64,000 nt of DNA from contig NW_006768810.1 of NCBI RefSeq assembly GCF_000204055.1, positions 451,253 through 515,252 on the forward strand, read 5' to 3'. The translations under genes were made by a program, and so were the position numbers. The notes under the pieces are model-generated. The model ran no database searches. It was not told the origin of the DNA and saw nothing but the letters and a program-made list of their open reading frames with translations. Shown here in pieces: positions 1-11,931 of this stretch (position 1 is the stretch's first letter; each line of letters opens with the position of its first letter). The stretch comes from Melampsora larici-populina 98AG31 (taxonomy: Eukaryota; Basidiomycota; Pucciniomycetes; Pucciniales; Melampsoraceae).

Positions 1-2384
1 TTGTCCTTGAGAGACGAGGTTATAGTTCTGTTGGTCAGAAACACGGCGGTGTGGCAAGCCTGAACCCAGAACCTCAGGGGCATAGAGGACTCTATCATCA
101 TTGACCGGGCTTTCGTGCTTATGGTGCGATTGCTTCTTTCCGACACGCCGTTCTCTTCAGGTGAGTAGGCGGCAGTGAGATGAAGGGTGATGCCACGTTC
201 ACGAAGATAATTCCCAAGGAGATCATTTAAAAACTCACTCCCTCTGTCAAGGGTAAATTGTTTTAACATCTTACAGGTCTGTCGTTCTGCAAGGGCGATG
301 TAAGATCTGAAGACATCATAGACGGATTCTTTTGATTTGTCTTTCAAGAAGTAAATATGGCGATATGAGGAAAAATCATCACAAAATAACGCATAGTACA
401 TTTCATCTTTGATGCCTTTCACTCGAATGATACCACTTAAATCAACATGTACGTTTTCTAGATGACATGTAGCTCGAGGTCTAGTGGAGGAGTGTGGAGT
501 TTTATGGTTTTTAGATAACGAGCAGGTTTCACACTCTTCTAGTTGGGTGATAGAGCTAGGAAGACCATTCACACTTCTATGATTGCACATGACTTTAAGA
601 TAGCGGTTACTCAGGTGGCCTAGACGACGGTGTTGGAGCATCGAGAGTTCTTCAGCTGATGTAGAGGACGAAGCGATTTCAGAGATTGGACTCACTGGTT
701 CAAGTGAGACATACATCAAGTTGTTGGACGCGAAAACTCCGTTGAATAAAGCTTCACCCTTGTAGATTAAGGAGAAACAGTTCGGGTCATTTGGGTGTAT
801 AATGACTTGGACACCTTTACGAAGCATTGCACCGCCGGCCAGTAGGTTTTGAGCCAAATCAGGAACGAACAGGCTGTTGTTGAGTTCGAATAGCTTTCCT
901 GACCCCGATTTCAGTTTCACAGTGCCCGTGGAATGAACTGCCAATGAGACATCACCCCCAGCAAGTTTTAACCTCTTGGACGCATTGTCAACTTTCACCA
1001 TGGATTCGGCCGCAAATAAATTGTCGGATTTGAACATGTAGTGGGTGGCGCCCGTGTCATACAAGGCCCACTGTCCACCGCTTTTGCTGACGATATTAGC
1101 GGCAAGAGATTCTTCTTCAAATACGGTGTGAGAAGATTCAAACGTAGTGGTGGCTGAGTTTGACGCAGTGATGTCTTCACTCTCGGGTTCATCGAGATAG
1201 ATGTGAAGCGACGCAAACGGATTCGTAGAGGCGACTGATACACTTGCGGACGGTAATGAAAGTTGGCGTATACCTGAGATAGACGAAGACAGAGAGGAGT
1301 TCTGAGGTCGACTGAATACCGGGTTGTTTTGCTTGGCCTCCATTTGGGCTATCCACTGATCGCGAGCAGCCTTGTTCCGGGGTTTTGCGAAACATTTCTC
1401 TGGGGTGTGAGTAGACGAGATGCATTTGTTTTCCGTGCACCGTGGCTTGTTGCGACGAGAGTTTCCACCCCCAGACTGAACAGCAGAGGATGCGTATTCA
1501 GTCCTGCTCGCTTCCACAAGGGCAGGCGTGGTAAAGCCACCATTCCTTGCTTCGTAATCGATGAGGTACTGCATGACTCCTTCTCGAGTGAGAGGAACCA
1601 CATGGGCGTAGATATTCTCAGAGACGTTTTCAGAGATTCGGGATTTGACAGTTTTGATAAGTTTTCTGGCGGCTTGCGATGAGGTGAGCTTTCCTTTGTA
1701 TTTGGCATAGTCCGCGATGAGGTTGTTAAACTTGTTGCAATGAATCTTGAATGAGTCTGTGCTTAGGATTTTCATGTTGTTGATGGCATCTTTGATGGTT
1801 TGCATACCAGCCTCGGAAATCTTCTGATGGTGATTCTTGAGGAAGGTCCAGATAAGAGAAGGTTCGTAAGCCAGATCATCATCGTCATCGCTATCGTCGT
1901 CTTCATCGTCAGAGTCTTCATCCAAGCTTCGGCGTAGTTTCAGCATAGTCTGACATCTAATTTTGTTATGACTATCCATTAAACCCAGCATCCATATGGA
2001 CACTACCAATTTTACCTTCAGGTGTTGTTCATCAGACAGAGTGGGAGCTTTGAAGTCCAATTTTGTGAGGTGTTTGTGAAAGTCGATAGCCTTCAACGCT
2101 TGTTTGATTTCAATGGCCCAATTTGGAAAGTTTCCGTCGGTGAGCTTGGTATCAATACCGTATTTGGCTAGTACCGAGGTCAGCTTCTGAACAAACTGCT
2201 GGAGCGGAGTTCCGAATACTTTGGTGTCCTTTTCATTGGGAAGTAACCCTTCAGGATTTGTGGTTGACATGTTGGGTACCTCAGTATGAGTGTCTGATTG
2301 AGCGTCGTCAAAGGAATCGGATTCTTCGCTCTCGTTATCAGTGAGAGTAGGATCAGGCGATGAAGGTTCGGGGTTTGATGGCAT
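1..2384 (-). CDS. Ty1/copia Gag-Pol polyprotein, N-terminal 794 codons (runs off window)
   Basis: An uninterrupted frame starts at ATG 2384 and continues past base 1. The order is that of copia: an acidic Gag region with a run of Asp/Glu near residues 155-170, a variant zinc knuckle (C-X4-C-X4-H-X4-C) near residue 318, the aspartic protease motif DTGATH near residue 442, then GAG-pre-integrase with HRRLGH and CETC. The integrase core follows, with HVDLSG, LDRGSEF and ENGVSER supplying the D, D and E. Reverse transcriptase and RNase H would lie left of the window. The frame opens 68 bases inside the PBS, and the in-frame stop at 2445-2447 rules out a longer start. With no stop in nearly 800 codons it could be a functional copy, but the second half is unseen. 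Confidence 0.9.
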   Translation of the reverse strand, partial: MPSNPEPSSPDPTLTDNESEESDSFDDAQSDTHTEVPNMSTTNPEGLLPNEKDTKVFGTPLQQFVQKLTSVLAKYGIDTKLTDGNFPNWAIEIKQALKAIDFHKHLTKLDFKAPTLSDEQHLKVKLVVSIWMLGLMDSHNKIRCQTMLKLRRSLDEDSDDEDDDSDDDDDLAYEPSLIWTFLKNHHQKISEAGMQTIKDAINNMKILSTDSFKIHCNKFNNLIADYAKYKGKLTSSQAARKLIKTVKSRISENVSENIYAHVVPLTREGVMQYLIDYEARNGGFTTPALVEASRTEYASSAVQSGGGNSRRNKPRCTENKCISSTHTPEKCFAKPRNKAARDQWIAQMEAKQNNPVFSRPQNSSLSSSISGIRQLSLPSASVSVASTNPFASLHIYLDEPESEDITASNSATTTFESSHTVFEEESLAANIVSKSGGQWALYDTGATHYMFKSDNLFAAESMVKVDNASKRLKLAGGDVSLAVHSTGTVKLKSGSGKLFELNNSLFVPDLAQNLLAGGAMLRKGVQVIIHPNDPNCFSLIYKGEALFNGVFASNNLMYVSLEPVSPISEIASSSTSAEELSMLQHRRLGHLSNRYLKVMCNHRSVNGLPSSITQLEECETCSLSKNHKTPHSSTRPRATCHLENVHVDLSGIIRVKGIKDEMYYALFCDDFSSYRHIYFLKDKSKESVYDVFRSYIALAERQTCKMLKQFTLDRGSEFLNDLLGNYLRERGITLHLTAAYSPEENGVSERSNRTISTKARSMMIESSMPLRFWVQACHTAVFLTNRTITSSLKD

Positions 2385-2452
2385 AAAACTCTGGACGATG
2401 GACGGATCGTTGGATAAGTCGATATCGAGGTTCAAGTCGAGATCTTATGGAT

Positions 2453-2464
2453 CTCTCGCTACCA
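2453..2464 (-). other. Primer-binding site of the copia element
   Basis: On the minus strand the bases directly after the LTR end (TTACA) are TGGTAGCGAGAG. The first eight match the start of the yeast Ty1 primer-binding site, which pairs with the 3' end of initiator tRNA-Met. There is no gap between LTR and PBS, as is usual for copia elements. Confidence 0.65.
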
Positions 2465-3068
2465 TGTAATAACAGAACGCGGATAAAAGATAAGAAGGGC
2501 GGAGAGAACTCGACGCCTTACCTGGACAGACAGGTGAGATGATTGAGCTCAAAGACTCGAAAAGACTTATAAAAGATAAGAAGGGCGGAGAGAACTCGAC
2601 GCCTTACCTGCAACAGAGCAGGAGTAAAAGCAAGCGGAAAGTTCTGAGTGAAACTTTTCCTAACGGTCATATATATTCCAAGTAAACATAATAAATGAGA
2701 GAAAGATCGAGTAAAGAGAGCTAAGTATTCACCTGGACAGACAGGTGAGATGATTGAGCTCAAAGACTCGAAAAGACTTATAAAAGATAAGAAGGGCGGA
2801 GAGAACTCGACGCCTTACCTGCAACAGAGCAGGAGTAAAAGCAAGCGGAAAGTCTAGCAAGGAGAGGTGAGTGTTTGATGCGGTATACAATGTGCTGGAG
2901 GAGAAGAACTTACTCTGAGTGAAACTTTTCCTAACGGTGAGGAAAAGAACTCAGAGTCAGAAAGAGCATAGGTATATAAGAAAACACACAACGAACAAGC
3001 AGAGAGAAAAATTTTGACAACGAGTGTGAGCTAGCCCAGAAGGGAAATCTAGATAACTACTGGTAACA
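2465..3068 (-). mobile_element. 5' LTR of the copia element
   Basis: On the minus strand this segment starts TGTTACCAGTAG and ends GTTATTACA, a TG...CA unit of about 604 bp that stops exactly at the PBS. It contains AT-rich TATA-like stretches near 2970-2980. CCTAA (3069-3073) would be the target duplication, but the partner is outside the window. Internal duplications make it longer than a simple copy would be. Confidence 0.6.
2522..2852. repeat. Tandem duplication inside the copia LTR
   Basis: A block of about 121 bp at 2522-2642 recurs almost unchanged at 2732-2852. A 40-bp part of it (2485-2524) appears a third time, and a 25-bp motif starting TCTGAGTGAAAC occurs at 2643 and again at 2914. 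Unit spacing is about 210 bp, so LTR growth by duplication is the simplest reading. Confidence 0.8.
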
Positions 3069-6000
3069 CCTAACGCTCAATGCGGATCAGTATTGCTCCC
3101 AAAAGGTACGTTCTTCCATATCTATACCACCCTTGAAACCACTTCACACCTGACCATTTCATCCTTCCATCCTTCTCCTTGCTCGTGATGTACTTGACCA
3201 TAACTACCTTAAAACCATACCTAGGTTTTTACCATAACAGTTTTCATACTTTGTAGTCCCTGTAACTGTGTTAACATCATGCATGGGCCAGCTTATTCAA
3301 ATCTTTAAAATTTCTAAGCCAGATTCATGCTAGACTCTTGGAATATTCAATTGATCAAGAAACATTCATCAAGCCCTGTACTTGACAACTTCCATATCAA
3401 ATCATTGAATGGTGGATTTCACAAAGACTAAAGTGAAGGTTTTGTTGAACAATGCATAATTGTTCTTTGCAATTGAAATCAGAAAATATCAAAATCAAAC
3501 CACATCAACATAATAAGGGTATTCAAGATTTGAGAAGGGGCCTTGAGAAGTGTCAAGAAGTGACATCCAGAAGTTTCTTGAAAATTCTCCTGAAGTTTCT
3601 CAAGATTCTGGATGGAGGACTTTTGAGCTCCATAACCTAAGCCTATGTAGACACCTCACTCCCACATTCATGATGTGTGGCTTCTTTGAGTCCCCTTAAG
3701 ACTTGCTGCCAGACTGAGACCTGGAACCATGGCATGATCAGATGGTAAGGATGTGATGCAATGAGGATCAGCACTTGATGGGGCTCTCAAAGTTACAAAG
3801 AACACTCAAGAAACTTCTGGAGCAAATTCTGGATTTCACTTCTTGACACTTCACAAGGCCACTTCTCAAATATTGAATACCATTAATCTATGATCTTACA
3901 AATTTGATGTTTTACTTTGTTTGATCAAACAGAAATTCAAAAAAAGTAAGAAGGCCATTCAAAAATTCATGATTCTACAGTCATTTTAAAATTTTTGTCA
4001 CCAATTTTTGAAAAGCAGGGGACAAAGCCTGGTGATTGATCATTTTCAATTCAAATTGGTGCCAAAGCAAAACCAGATTCAGCAAAAGAAGTAAGAATGG
4101 TGTGCACAAGTATGTTACCCGCAAGCAATATACAAAGCTGATGCTGTGTGGGCTCAGGTGGGCTCAGCTTACTTTGGATACTCTCTAAATCACTATCCAA
4201 TTGCAATTAAAAATGCTCAACCACAAAGCTTGGTCCCATAGTGCACAAAACGGTTCATGACAAACATTATTAAAACTACTATGAGGGTAGGGTACTCTTT
4301 TGAAGTACTCTAGGCTCACTAAAGTTTATATGTAGGTAATGAAATAATGTAATTCAATTCTTTAATTCAAATATGTAGTACTTACAATCTGAGATAAAGA
4401 AAAGAATGAAAGTAAAAAGCAATTGGCTTTCTGTTTGGACAAATCCAGACAGACTGCAGTTAGGCGACTCCTTGAAAGGAGATTTCAATTATAGAAAAAG
4501 TAATATAATAAATGGAAGCTGGATCCAAGGCTTCCCTTCAATCTTCTGATTGACAGATTGAAGAGTGAGGTAAAGATCACTAGACTGTTGTTCTCAAAGT
4601 CACCAACTTGGGGTTGTTCTTAAGGTCACCAAACTGGAAGTCCTTGTCTGTAGGTCTGTATATGTAATTAGTGTTTGTAGATGTTTCATTACATGTTATA
4701 TATATTATCTATGTTTCTTGAGGGTTGGTTATGTGTTACAAGTTAGTCTTTGGGCACATACATATGTACTCAGGGCTTACAACTACTGTACTTTATAATT
4801 AATTTTGAGTTCATACTTGAAAACCAATCAAACCAAAAGTAACAAGACAAACTTCATTCCATTACTATATAGATGTTTACCTGAACCTGTTTAATCTTGA
4901 TGAATATATATCACAATCTTTATATCTTCTCTGACTTAATTTACCTTCCAAAATCCTTTCTTCTGCCACTAGTTTTTAATAATTGTCATTACATATATCT
5001 GCATTCCATTCAGAAGGAAGGTTCTACAACTAAACAATATACTTTTTGAAAAATGATCAAATCCTTCCATGTATTTCTGGACCATTGGATCCTAAATTCA
5101 TAATTGGTATTGCAGAAAAATCTCATACCAATATTCAACTCATCAACTAAGATTGTATGAGATACATTTTTCTCAGACATTCAATAATTTGATAATTAAT
5201 AGATGTAGTATTTTCTGGATTTCAGTTTATGAAATAGGGGACATTGTCTCATGATTAGTAGACTACAGCCTTTCCAGAAAATGGCATTATATCATATCCA
5301 TCTTTTAGGTAGATCTGGATGTACATAATACACATGGATCAGAACTAAAGTGAAGTTAAAGAAACCATTGAATTATAGCTTTGGAGTTGTAAAGATCTAT
5401 CTCTGAGCCTCAAGTAGACAAGTTTGTTTTCAAAATTGAGAAGCCAAAGAGATGGTTAGAAAACAGCCTCTAGGGATCAAAGTGACACTTTTTATAAACG
5501 TTTTGGCACAATAATCTAAGTCAGAGCTCTTATCACTCAGTAGTTCTCAATTTGAAGATGACATGACAATGATTTGATTCAAGCATCTTCAAATAAACAA
5601 CCTCATCAGTCAAGTGATCCAGAAGATACACATTTCTTTCAGGTGAAGATTGTATGTTGACAAATCATGTATGTACTTCAAAAGCTTTTTAGATAAATGA
5701 TATTAGGGCCCAAGCAGATGATAAGAAAATAAGTTTTTTGTTGCCAAAGTTATAGTTCTGATTGTAGGTCACTTGTTATTCACTGACGGAGATCTCATTG
5801 AATAATAGGTATAATAGGTATGCATGATAAAAATGTCTGTAATAACAGACCAGGTTTCTGATTTGTTATAATACCATTCACAATAATTGGATGACATCAT
5901 TCCTGTTGACCAGAATTTACCATTTAAGTTCTTTACCACATCATTATTCATCTTCTCTTTTGAAAATCTTTCTCTCTAGACCATTATCATTCAAATAATC

Positions 6001-7005
6001 AATTTTTTTTCAAAGACCAGCCTTTACACCCTGATCTTTGTTTGGTTGAGTTTATGATTATGTTTTTTTTTTCAACTAAAAAGAATTCTTGAATTTTATC
6101 CTTTACAAAAAAAAATCTTCTCAAAACACAACAAAATTGTTTGTACCAAAGATTTTATGATCAATTTAACTTTTTTTTCTGTTTGTAAACTTTATTTTCT
6201 TCTTTTGTTGATTTTTTTCATTCATCATGTCTGATAATTATAATTGTATTCATTTTTACTTGTTATTATGATTAGATTTTTTTCCCATGTTATGTTACAT
6301 TTTTACATTTTTAACATTGTGTTATTTAAATTCAAAGTTAAACATTTTTGTTATATTGTACAGACCACTATCATGATGTTATTGATCCCTTTGGGGAATA
6401 TGGCCCATGAATTATAAGCTTTCTTCCTTATGATCTTCATAAGTACAAATGATAGAAACTTGACATTTCAAAATCCAAATAGTACATTGTAAGTCCAATA
6501 GGTCATCTCATTCAAGTAGATTCCTCTTCCTCTTCCACAAAACCTTCATTTGTTTGATAATCTTGGATGATATCCTTTCAAATTCCATAACCAAAAACCC
6601 TCATCTACAGAAACTTTATATTCAGATATGGTAACCTATATTATACAGGTACTGCTAATTGAACTTCCATCCTTACCAAAATCCAACTGTGTACAAAACA
6701 AGATCAATCAGATCCACTGAGTCTGGCACCACAAAAGACTTGCAGGAATGACCATCTGAATTTTCTTACTTCAAACAAGTTTGAAGTATGTAAACAATAT
6801 CAATACAAACAAAAAAAACAGTAACAAGAACCTTCAACAACTCATCTCCTATTATTATTTACAAAATATACACATCTTAAAAAATTATATAAACCTATAT
6901 CACACCAAAGAAACCCCTTCACAATCAAACCTTCTTCATCTTTAATCTTTTTCTTATTAAAACAAAATCTTTTACACAATCTTTTTTTTCATATTATTTA
7001 AATTA
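3069..7005. other. AT-rich stretch without a recognisable gene
   Basis: About 3.9 kb with no convincing coding frame or RNA gene. The only structure I can support is the inverted repeat at 3515-3890. The remainder is AT-rich, with poly-T and poly-A runs around 6000-6350, and may be old transposon debris. Confidence 0.6.
3515..3890. repeat. Diverged inverted repeat (foldback/MITE-like)
   Basis: The stretch 3520-3635 (core CTTGAGAAGTGTCAAGAAGT) recurs in reverse complement at about 3775-3885 (ACTTCTTGACACTTCACAAG). Arms of about 100 bp surround a loop of about 150 bp. Substitutions and small gaps indicate age. No target duplication was found. Confidence 0.6.
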
Positions 7006-7164
7006 CAGTCAGTCCAGATTCGCTTGACGAGTCGAATTTTTATTATTATTGTTACACAGCAATACAGCTATCTTATAAGCATATGTTTATAAGTTTGCTG
7101 AATTTCAAGCTGGTGCTGTTGACCAAATCGGAACAGCCCTCAGCTAGATTACCATCACCACCTC
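7006..7164 (+). repeat. Left TIR of the Tc1-like element
   Basis: The 159 bp match 10979-11137 in reverse complement with two differences seen (near 7021 and 7097). It contains a small internal repeat, CTTATAAG-CATATG-TTTATAAG, which could be a transposase site (inference). Confidence 0.9.
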
Positions 7165-7233
7165 ATCAATACCTTCTACAACCTCACCGATACCTTCCAT
7201 TTATTCCATCTCATCTCATATCATATAAGAATT

Positions 7234-8358
7234 ATGTTTGTTCAATACAGTGCCCAACTTAAAGTAATTGCATTCAACAAATTCCTAGCTGGACAAACGA
7301 TCAAAGCCATCAATGAAGATCTGCTTACATCAATCTCACCGAGCTCTTTCTTACGATGGAAGAATCTGTACAACCGTACTCATGCGGTAGTCAGAGATCC
7401 AAAAACCTACGAACGACAAGGCCGTCACACTCTCTACACTGACAATGATCGAGATTTTATGATTGAACTTATCGAGGCTGATCCGACTCTATTCCTGGAT
7501 GAGGTTCAAGAAGCAATGTACGATCACACCGATCTACTTGCTTGTCGTCAAACTATTGCGAACGATCTGAAAGAACGCCTTTTTCTTACCGTTCACAAAG
7601 CATCAAAAGTCGATATCAATCAATCACCTGAACTCCGAGCAGCCTACTCCGGTGAGATCTGCCACATGCCACCCGAGTTCCTAGTCTTCCTAGGTGAGTG
7701 TCCATTGTCATCTTCTCTTTGTTTAAGAGGATGTCATACTGATTCTAATGTTTTCTAACCTCCATTTAGATGAATCGGGTCTTCGACCGCAGGATGTGGA
7801 ACATGATCGTGTCAGGTCAAAGAAAGGCGAAAGACCAAAGGCATTGAAGCGTACAAGGGCAGGGCGTCACTACAGCGTGCTAGCTGCGATATGTGAGATG
7901 GGTCTGTTGGCAGTGAACGCAAAAGTTGATGGTTACTGTCAAGATGAATTCCAGGCATTCTTGAAACATGTCCTGGTGTGTTTGTTTTATTTTCTTTAGA
8001 TGTGACCAATCATAGTAAGCTGACAAACTTCCTGTCAAAGCTTCCTGTCATGCAGCCTTACCCAAACCGAAATTCTGTCTTGGTAATGGATAACGCCACC
8101 ATCCATCGCCGTGGAGGGATTCAAGCGCTATGTGAGGCGGCAGGAGTACTTTTAGTGTATTTATCACCCTTTTCCCCCGACTTTAACCCAATCGAACAAA
8201 CTTTCAAGGTCTTCAAGGACACCCTTCGTCGAAACGGGCTCTTTGCTGAAGCTATTGATAAATTGGAATGTATGATGAGGGTCATGAGTGATATATGCAC
8301 CAGTTCGTTCATTACTAGCTTATACATAACTGGTGGATATAGGCCAAGAAATGTATGA
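7234..8358 (+). CDS. Tc1-like DD34E transposase
   Basis: Exons 7234-7693, 7770-7975 and 8041-8358 give 327 residues. Intron 1 (76 nt) has GTGAGT, a CTAAC branch site and TTTAG. Intron 2 (65 nt) starts GTGTGT and has a CTGAC branch-like site. An acceptor at 8055 would also keep frame, but 8040 leaves the family-like LPVMxPYP segment intact. The N-terminal third is a helix-rich DNA-binding region. The catalytic core follows: first Asp in LDESG (formed across intron 1), second in VMDNATIHR, and Glu in FNPIEQ 34 residues later, typical of Tc1 DDE_3 enzymes. The enzyme would cut at the TIRs and insert at TA. The frame is intact. A read-through of either intron would give a truncated product. Confidence 0.88.
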
Positions 8359-8874
8359 AATAAATTAGTCTTACATCTGATAAGAAAAAGTCGTGTCATT
8401 GTAAAATACACTAACTAGTTTGAAGAAATCAAAGATATGCTAGCTGAAGAAAGTTGTCATGGCAAAATGCTTCTTCAGTTTAAACATTTTTTTACCGTGT
8501 GTCTCCTCAAGGCGCGAGTGAGAGTAAAAGACAAAATAAGAAAACGCTACTAGAGAGAAAAAGAAAAGGGTGCAAGGAAACAAGAAATTATTATTAAAGT
8601 AAATCTACCCTTTTACAAAGACCGTAAAAGGCGTGAGCAACGGCATAAGTACCTCATTATTGTGCTTGTTGTGCACTTTTGCTTGAGGAACTTGTTTTTG
8701 CACTAAAAAACAAATTTTCATTACTAAATAAGCTGAAGATACAACTAGAGATACAACTGAAGAGATGATATGAAGAGAAAACAGTTAATAGATATCGTAG
8801 TGTACTGTGGCTACTTGAATAATACAATGTTTACATAATGATCCAGTACATTTATTTTGAGCGGTGAGAGCCTA
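8359..8874. other. Gap between the convergent genes of the Tc1-like element
   Basis: About 0.5 kb between the two 3' ends, AT-rich with A-runs, presumably the 3' untranslated regions of both genes. No further coding frame seen. Confidence 0.5.
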
Positions 8875-10909
8875 TTAGAAGGTTGGGTTTTTGAGATGAT
8901 CTCGATACAAAGGTGCGTTCTCATGGAGACGCAGAGCGGGACCAAAAGCAAACCCAAGCGATTCCAACTTCTCGATACTGAGGTGATGGGACAAAAACAT
9001 CTCAAAGTTTACCAAATCGTTCAATATCAAAGCATCTCGAGTTCTTTGATCATTCGGGTCAATTGAGGCAAATTCAAGAAACCTTTCAAATAGTGGAAGA
9101 GGTCTAGGAGCAGGTGAATCTGATCGGGTATTGGTTATGGGGACGCTGGTATAGGGAGGGGGTTGGGAAGTGGATTGAGCTGGTGGTGCAGGCCAGAACG
9201 GTTGGGATCTTCCTTGCGAATTGCTGATGGGCAACCAGACGAATTCAGGTCCATGAGGAGGTTTCATTATACTGACACCTGGAACCTTTGCAACCTATTT
9301 GAAATTGATTCAAGTCAATTCAATATTGCTGATGACTTTGGAGAAAGACAGAAGTGAAATCTTACTATCGCTTTTGCCCAGATGTCCATTGAAGCGTGGC
9401 TGAGGTGCATCGCCTGGGTAGGATTGCCGGGGTTGACACATCCCATGCATTCCTTTCCAACAATTGAAGCATGACCATACTTGACCATCAGCTGGGTTCG
9501 TATAGCCTGGAAAGTTGAGGCAACTCCGATGGTCTTTTCCAGCAGATCAATCAGTATACATGTCAAAGCATAATTAGATAGAACTTTACTTACATCCATC
9601 TCAAGCTCATCATGTCGAGCCGAATCCAATGCATCAGGATCAACATGGACCAAAGCTTGATCGAATTGGGTTTCCTGTTTGGTAGGTAAATCAAGAAACA
9701 TGTTAGAGTCAATCAAAGAAAGGCAAAAAGAAAGGTGTGACTTACTTTGGAGGTGGTACGTGCTACCTTTTTTGGGTTCTCCATCAAAATACGGAAACCA
9801 ATCTCTTTTCCAGTCTTGTCGATCACCATTCTCTTGAAATCGTTGAAATTTGTTTCGTTTGCAATTACCGGCATAAGTGACTTGCCAAAAACACCACCAT
9901 TACTTACATATCCTTTTAAAATCACCTGACCATGTTGGTCAGCGAGCTTGAGTAGACGTCCACATGCCTTCTTGTGTTGGTCGCAAAGTTGAAAGAGCGC
10001 ATCCTTCAAGCTCTGGAGTGGGACCCCATGAACTTGAACCAGGATATCGAATGGCTCCTTGGTGGTGTTGTAATCGATGTAAGTTTGAGGCGTTCCAGAT
10101 CGTTTGTCGGCAGGAGTGAGCGGATTTGGGATGTAAACGTGAAATCCAAGTTTTGCTCGCATTGGTTTATTTCTCTCCATTTCCGCAAGCGTTGGCTCAG
10201 GTTGTTGAGCTGGCGGTGGAGGGGGACTGGGGGAACAGGTGAGATCGACATGGCAATGTCGAACTACAGTCAAAGAGATCTCAGCTTAGTTCTTTGGCAT
10301 GATTTTTGATTAGTAAGAGAAACAACTTACCTGGCAAACTTTCAGCTTGAGTTTGCTGTCCAGAAGCTTGGCCAAGCATTGGGTCTCGGTGACTAGGCTC
10401 TGGCCCTGGAGTCGGTTGAGCTAAGAGTGAATCATTCAAGAATCAGCTTTGTCTGGAACGATTCAGGCAAAGACAGGGGAGGGAAATTGATGACATGACT
10501 TACAAGCAGGATGAAGGCGACATAGAAACGCCTGCGAACCTTGCGGACGTGAGTAATCCATGTGTATAAGCTCAATATCGCGATACTTGCGTTGTCCAAA
10601 CTGGACATTTTCCCAGTGGTGACCGGGTCTAGAAAACCGGTTTCAAGGTCATCAGTGATCAAAAGCTCAAATGAAATGGATTCAAAAGAATCGCTTACTT
10701 TTCGGGATAGAAAGGGGTGCCACCCCAGCCACGCGCAGGGCTGAGACCACCTCGATCAGCCTGCCTTGCACGTCTCATGGCACTAAAGAGGACATCGGTT
10801 GTTAGTTCAGTGAAATTGAGGAAACGAAAGGTTTTCCAGGGACTTACGCTTCTTCTCTTCGATTGGCGTCTTCTTTGTCGCGTTCTTTTCTGGTTTGTCT
10901 AGCAGGCAT
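8875..10909 (-). CDS. Accessory protein of the Tc1-like element, unknown function, SAM-like C-terminus
   Basis: Eight exons (10909-10848, 10782-10699, 10628-10504, 10420-10331, 10263-9746, 9674-9594, 9533-9366, 9294-8875) join in phase to 515 residues. Seven introns of about 60-80 nt have GT/AG ends, mostly GTAAG donors. The N-terminus is basic (KERDKEDANRREE). A Pro/Gln-rich linker leads into a globular part around residues 130-300 with GFHVYIPNPLTPADKRSG and mixed helix/strand character. The last 70 residues (FLSHHLSIEKLESLGFAFG and what follows) resemble the end of a sterile-alpha-motif fold. I do not recognise a catalytic motif. The gene lies wholly between the TIRs, 70 bp from the right one and convergent with the transposase, so it moves with the element. 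A DNA-binding or host-interaction role is only a guess. Confidence 0.75.
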
Positions 10910-10978
10910 TCAGGAATAAATTGGGAATTGGGAATTGGGAATTGAAACAGTGGTAGGAAGTTGATCAAAGATGAAAGG

Positions 10979-11137
10979 GAGGTGGTGATGGTAATCTAGC
11001 TGAGGGCTGTTCCGATTTGGTCAACAGCACCAGCTTGAAATTCAGTAAACTTATAAACATATGCTTATAAGATAGCTGTATTGCTGTGTAACAATAATAA
11101 TAAAAATTCGACTCGTCAAGCAAATCTGGACTGACTG
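10979..11137 (-). repeat. Right TIR of the Tc1-like element
   Basis: Reverse-complement partner of 7006-7164, about 98.7% identical over 159 bp by eye. It ends ...CTGACTG followed by TA. Its inner edge is 70 bp upstream of the accessory gene start, so it may also carry that gene's promoter. Confidence 0.9.
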
Positions 11138-11139
11138 TA

Positions 11140-11931
11140 CATAATTGAGAATCAAAAATATTCATAAAATAAAATTTATACCAAATCAACAAGAAATATC
11201 AAAAAAAAAAAAAAAACTCTCCAAGTTAAAAATTGATGTTATCAAAACTTTCAAAACTTTTAAAAAAAAATGCATAGAATAATATCAAAAATCAAAAATC
11301 AAAAATCAAAAATCTTAATCTTAAATGATTGGTTTTTGGTATTTGGTATTTAAAATATATATAATAGTTCAAATCAAACCAACTCCCTCTCCTTCTTCTT
11401 CTTCTTCTTCTTCTTCTTGTTCTTCTTCTTAAAAATCATATATAAAACCCCAATCCTTTTTTTCCAACCAAACCTAATCCTACACACGTATTTTTTTTTC
11501 TTTGGTTAATCAAATCATTTTCGATTTTCTAATACAAATCTTTTTCATTATAAAAAATGTTCATCGAGTTTTTTTTGTTTCTTACATTTCAATCTCTTTG
11601 AAATACCAAGAAACCTTCAATCAGATCTAAAAAACCAAAAAACCCCCAAAAAAGTTAATATTAACTATCAAAAAGAGATTCTACAAAAGAATAAATCAGT
11701 TCATTACTCCGAACTCACATATTATATAAATTTTCTCCATTTTCATCTTCATTTCACGATTTCGAAGAAGTATGATGATGTTTCTCAATCATCAAAACAC
11801 TTTTCTCACCTAAAAGTCTATAAAACTCCTTACTATAAATACCCCAATCCCCCAAAAAATCAAACCAAATCAGTCACTCCTTTCCCCCCCAAAGAACCCC
11901 GTCAACCCAAAAAAAAGAATGAAAGATTCAC
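11140..11931. other. Intergenic, AT-rich, with CTT microsatellite
   Basis: No coding frame. Contains an interrupted CTT run near 11391-11430, several TCAAAAA repeats near 11285-11310 and poly-A/poly-T tracts. It is the 3' side of the minus-strand kinase gene. Confidence 0.6.

Larger units (their letters stand above)
7006..11137. mobile_element. Tc1-like DNA transposon, complete, with two genes
   Basis: The 4132-bp element is bounded by TA dinucleotides (7004-7005 and 11138-11139) and by 159-bp terminal inverted repeats starting CAGTCAGTCCAGAT. It holds a DD34E transposase (plus strand) and, convergent to it, a second multi-exon gene on the minus strand. TA target duplication and DD34E fit the Tc1 branch of Tc1/mariner. 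Size and the extra gene do not fit ordinary one-gene Tc1 elements of about 1.3-2.5 kb. Confidence 0.9.
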
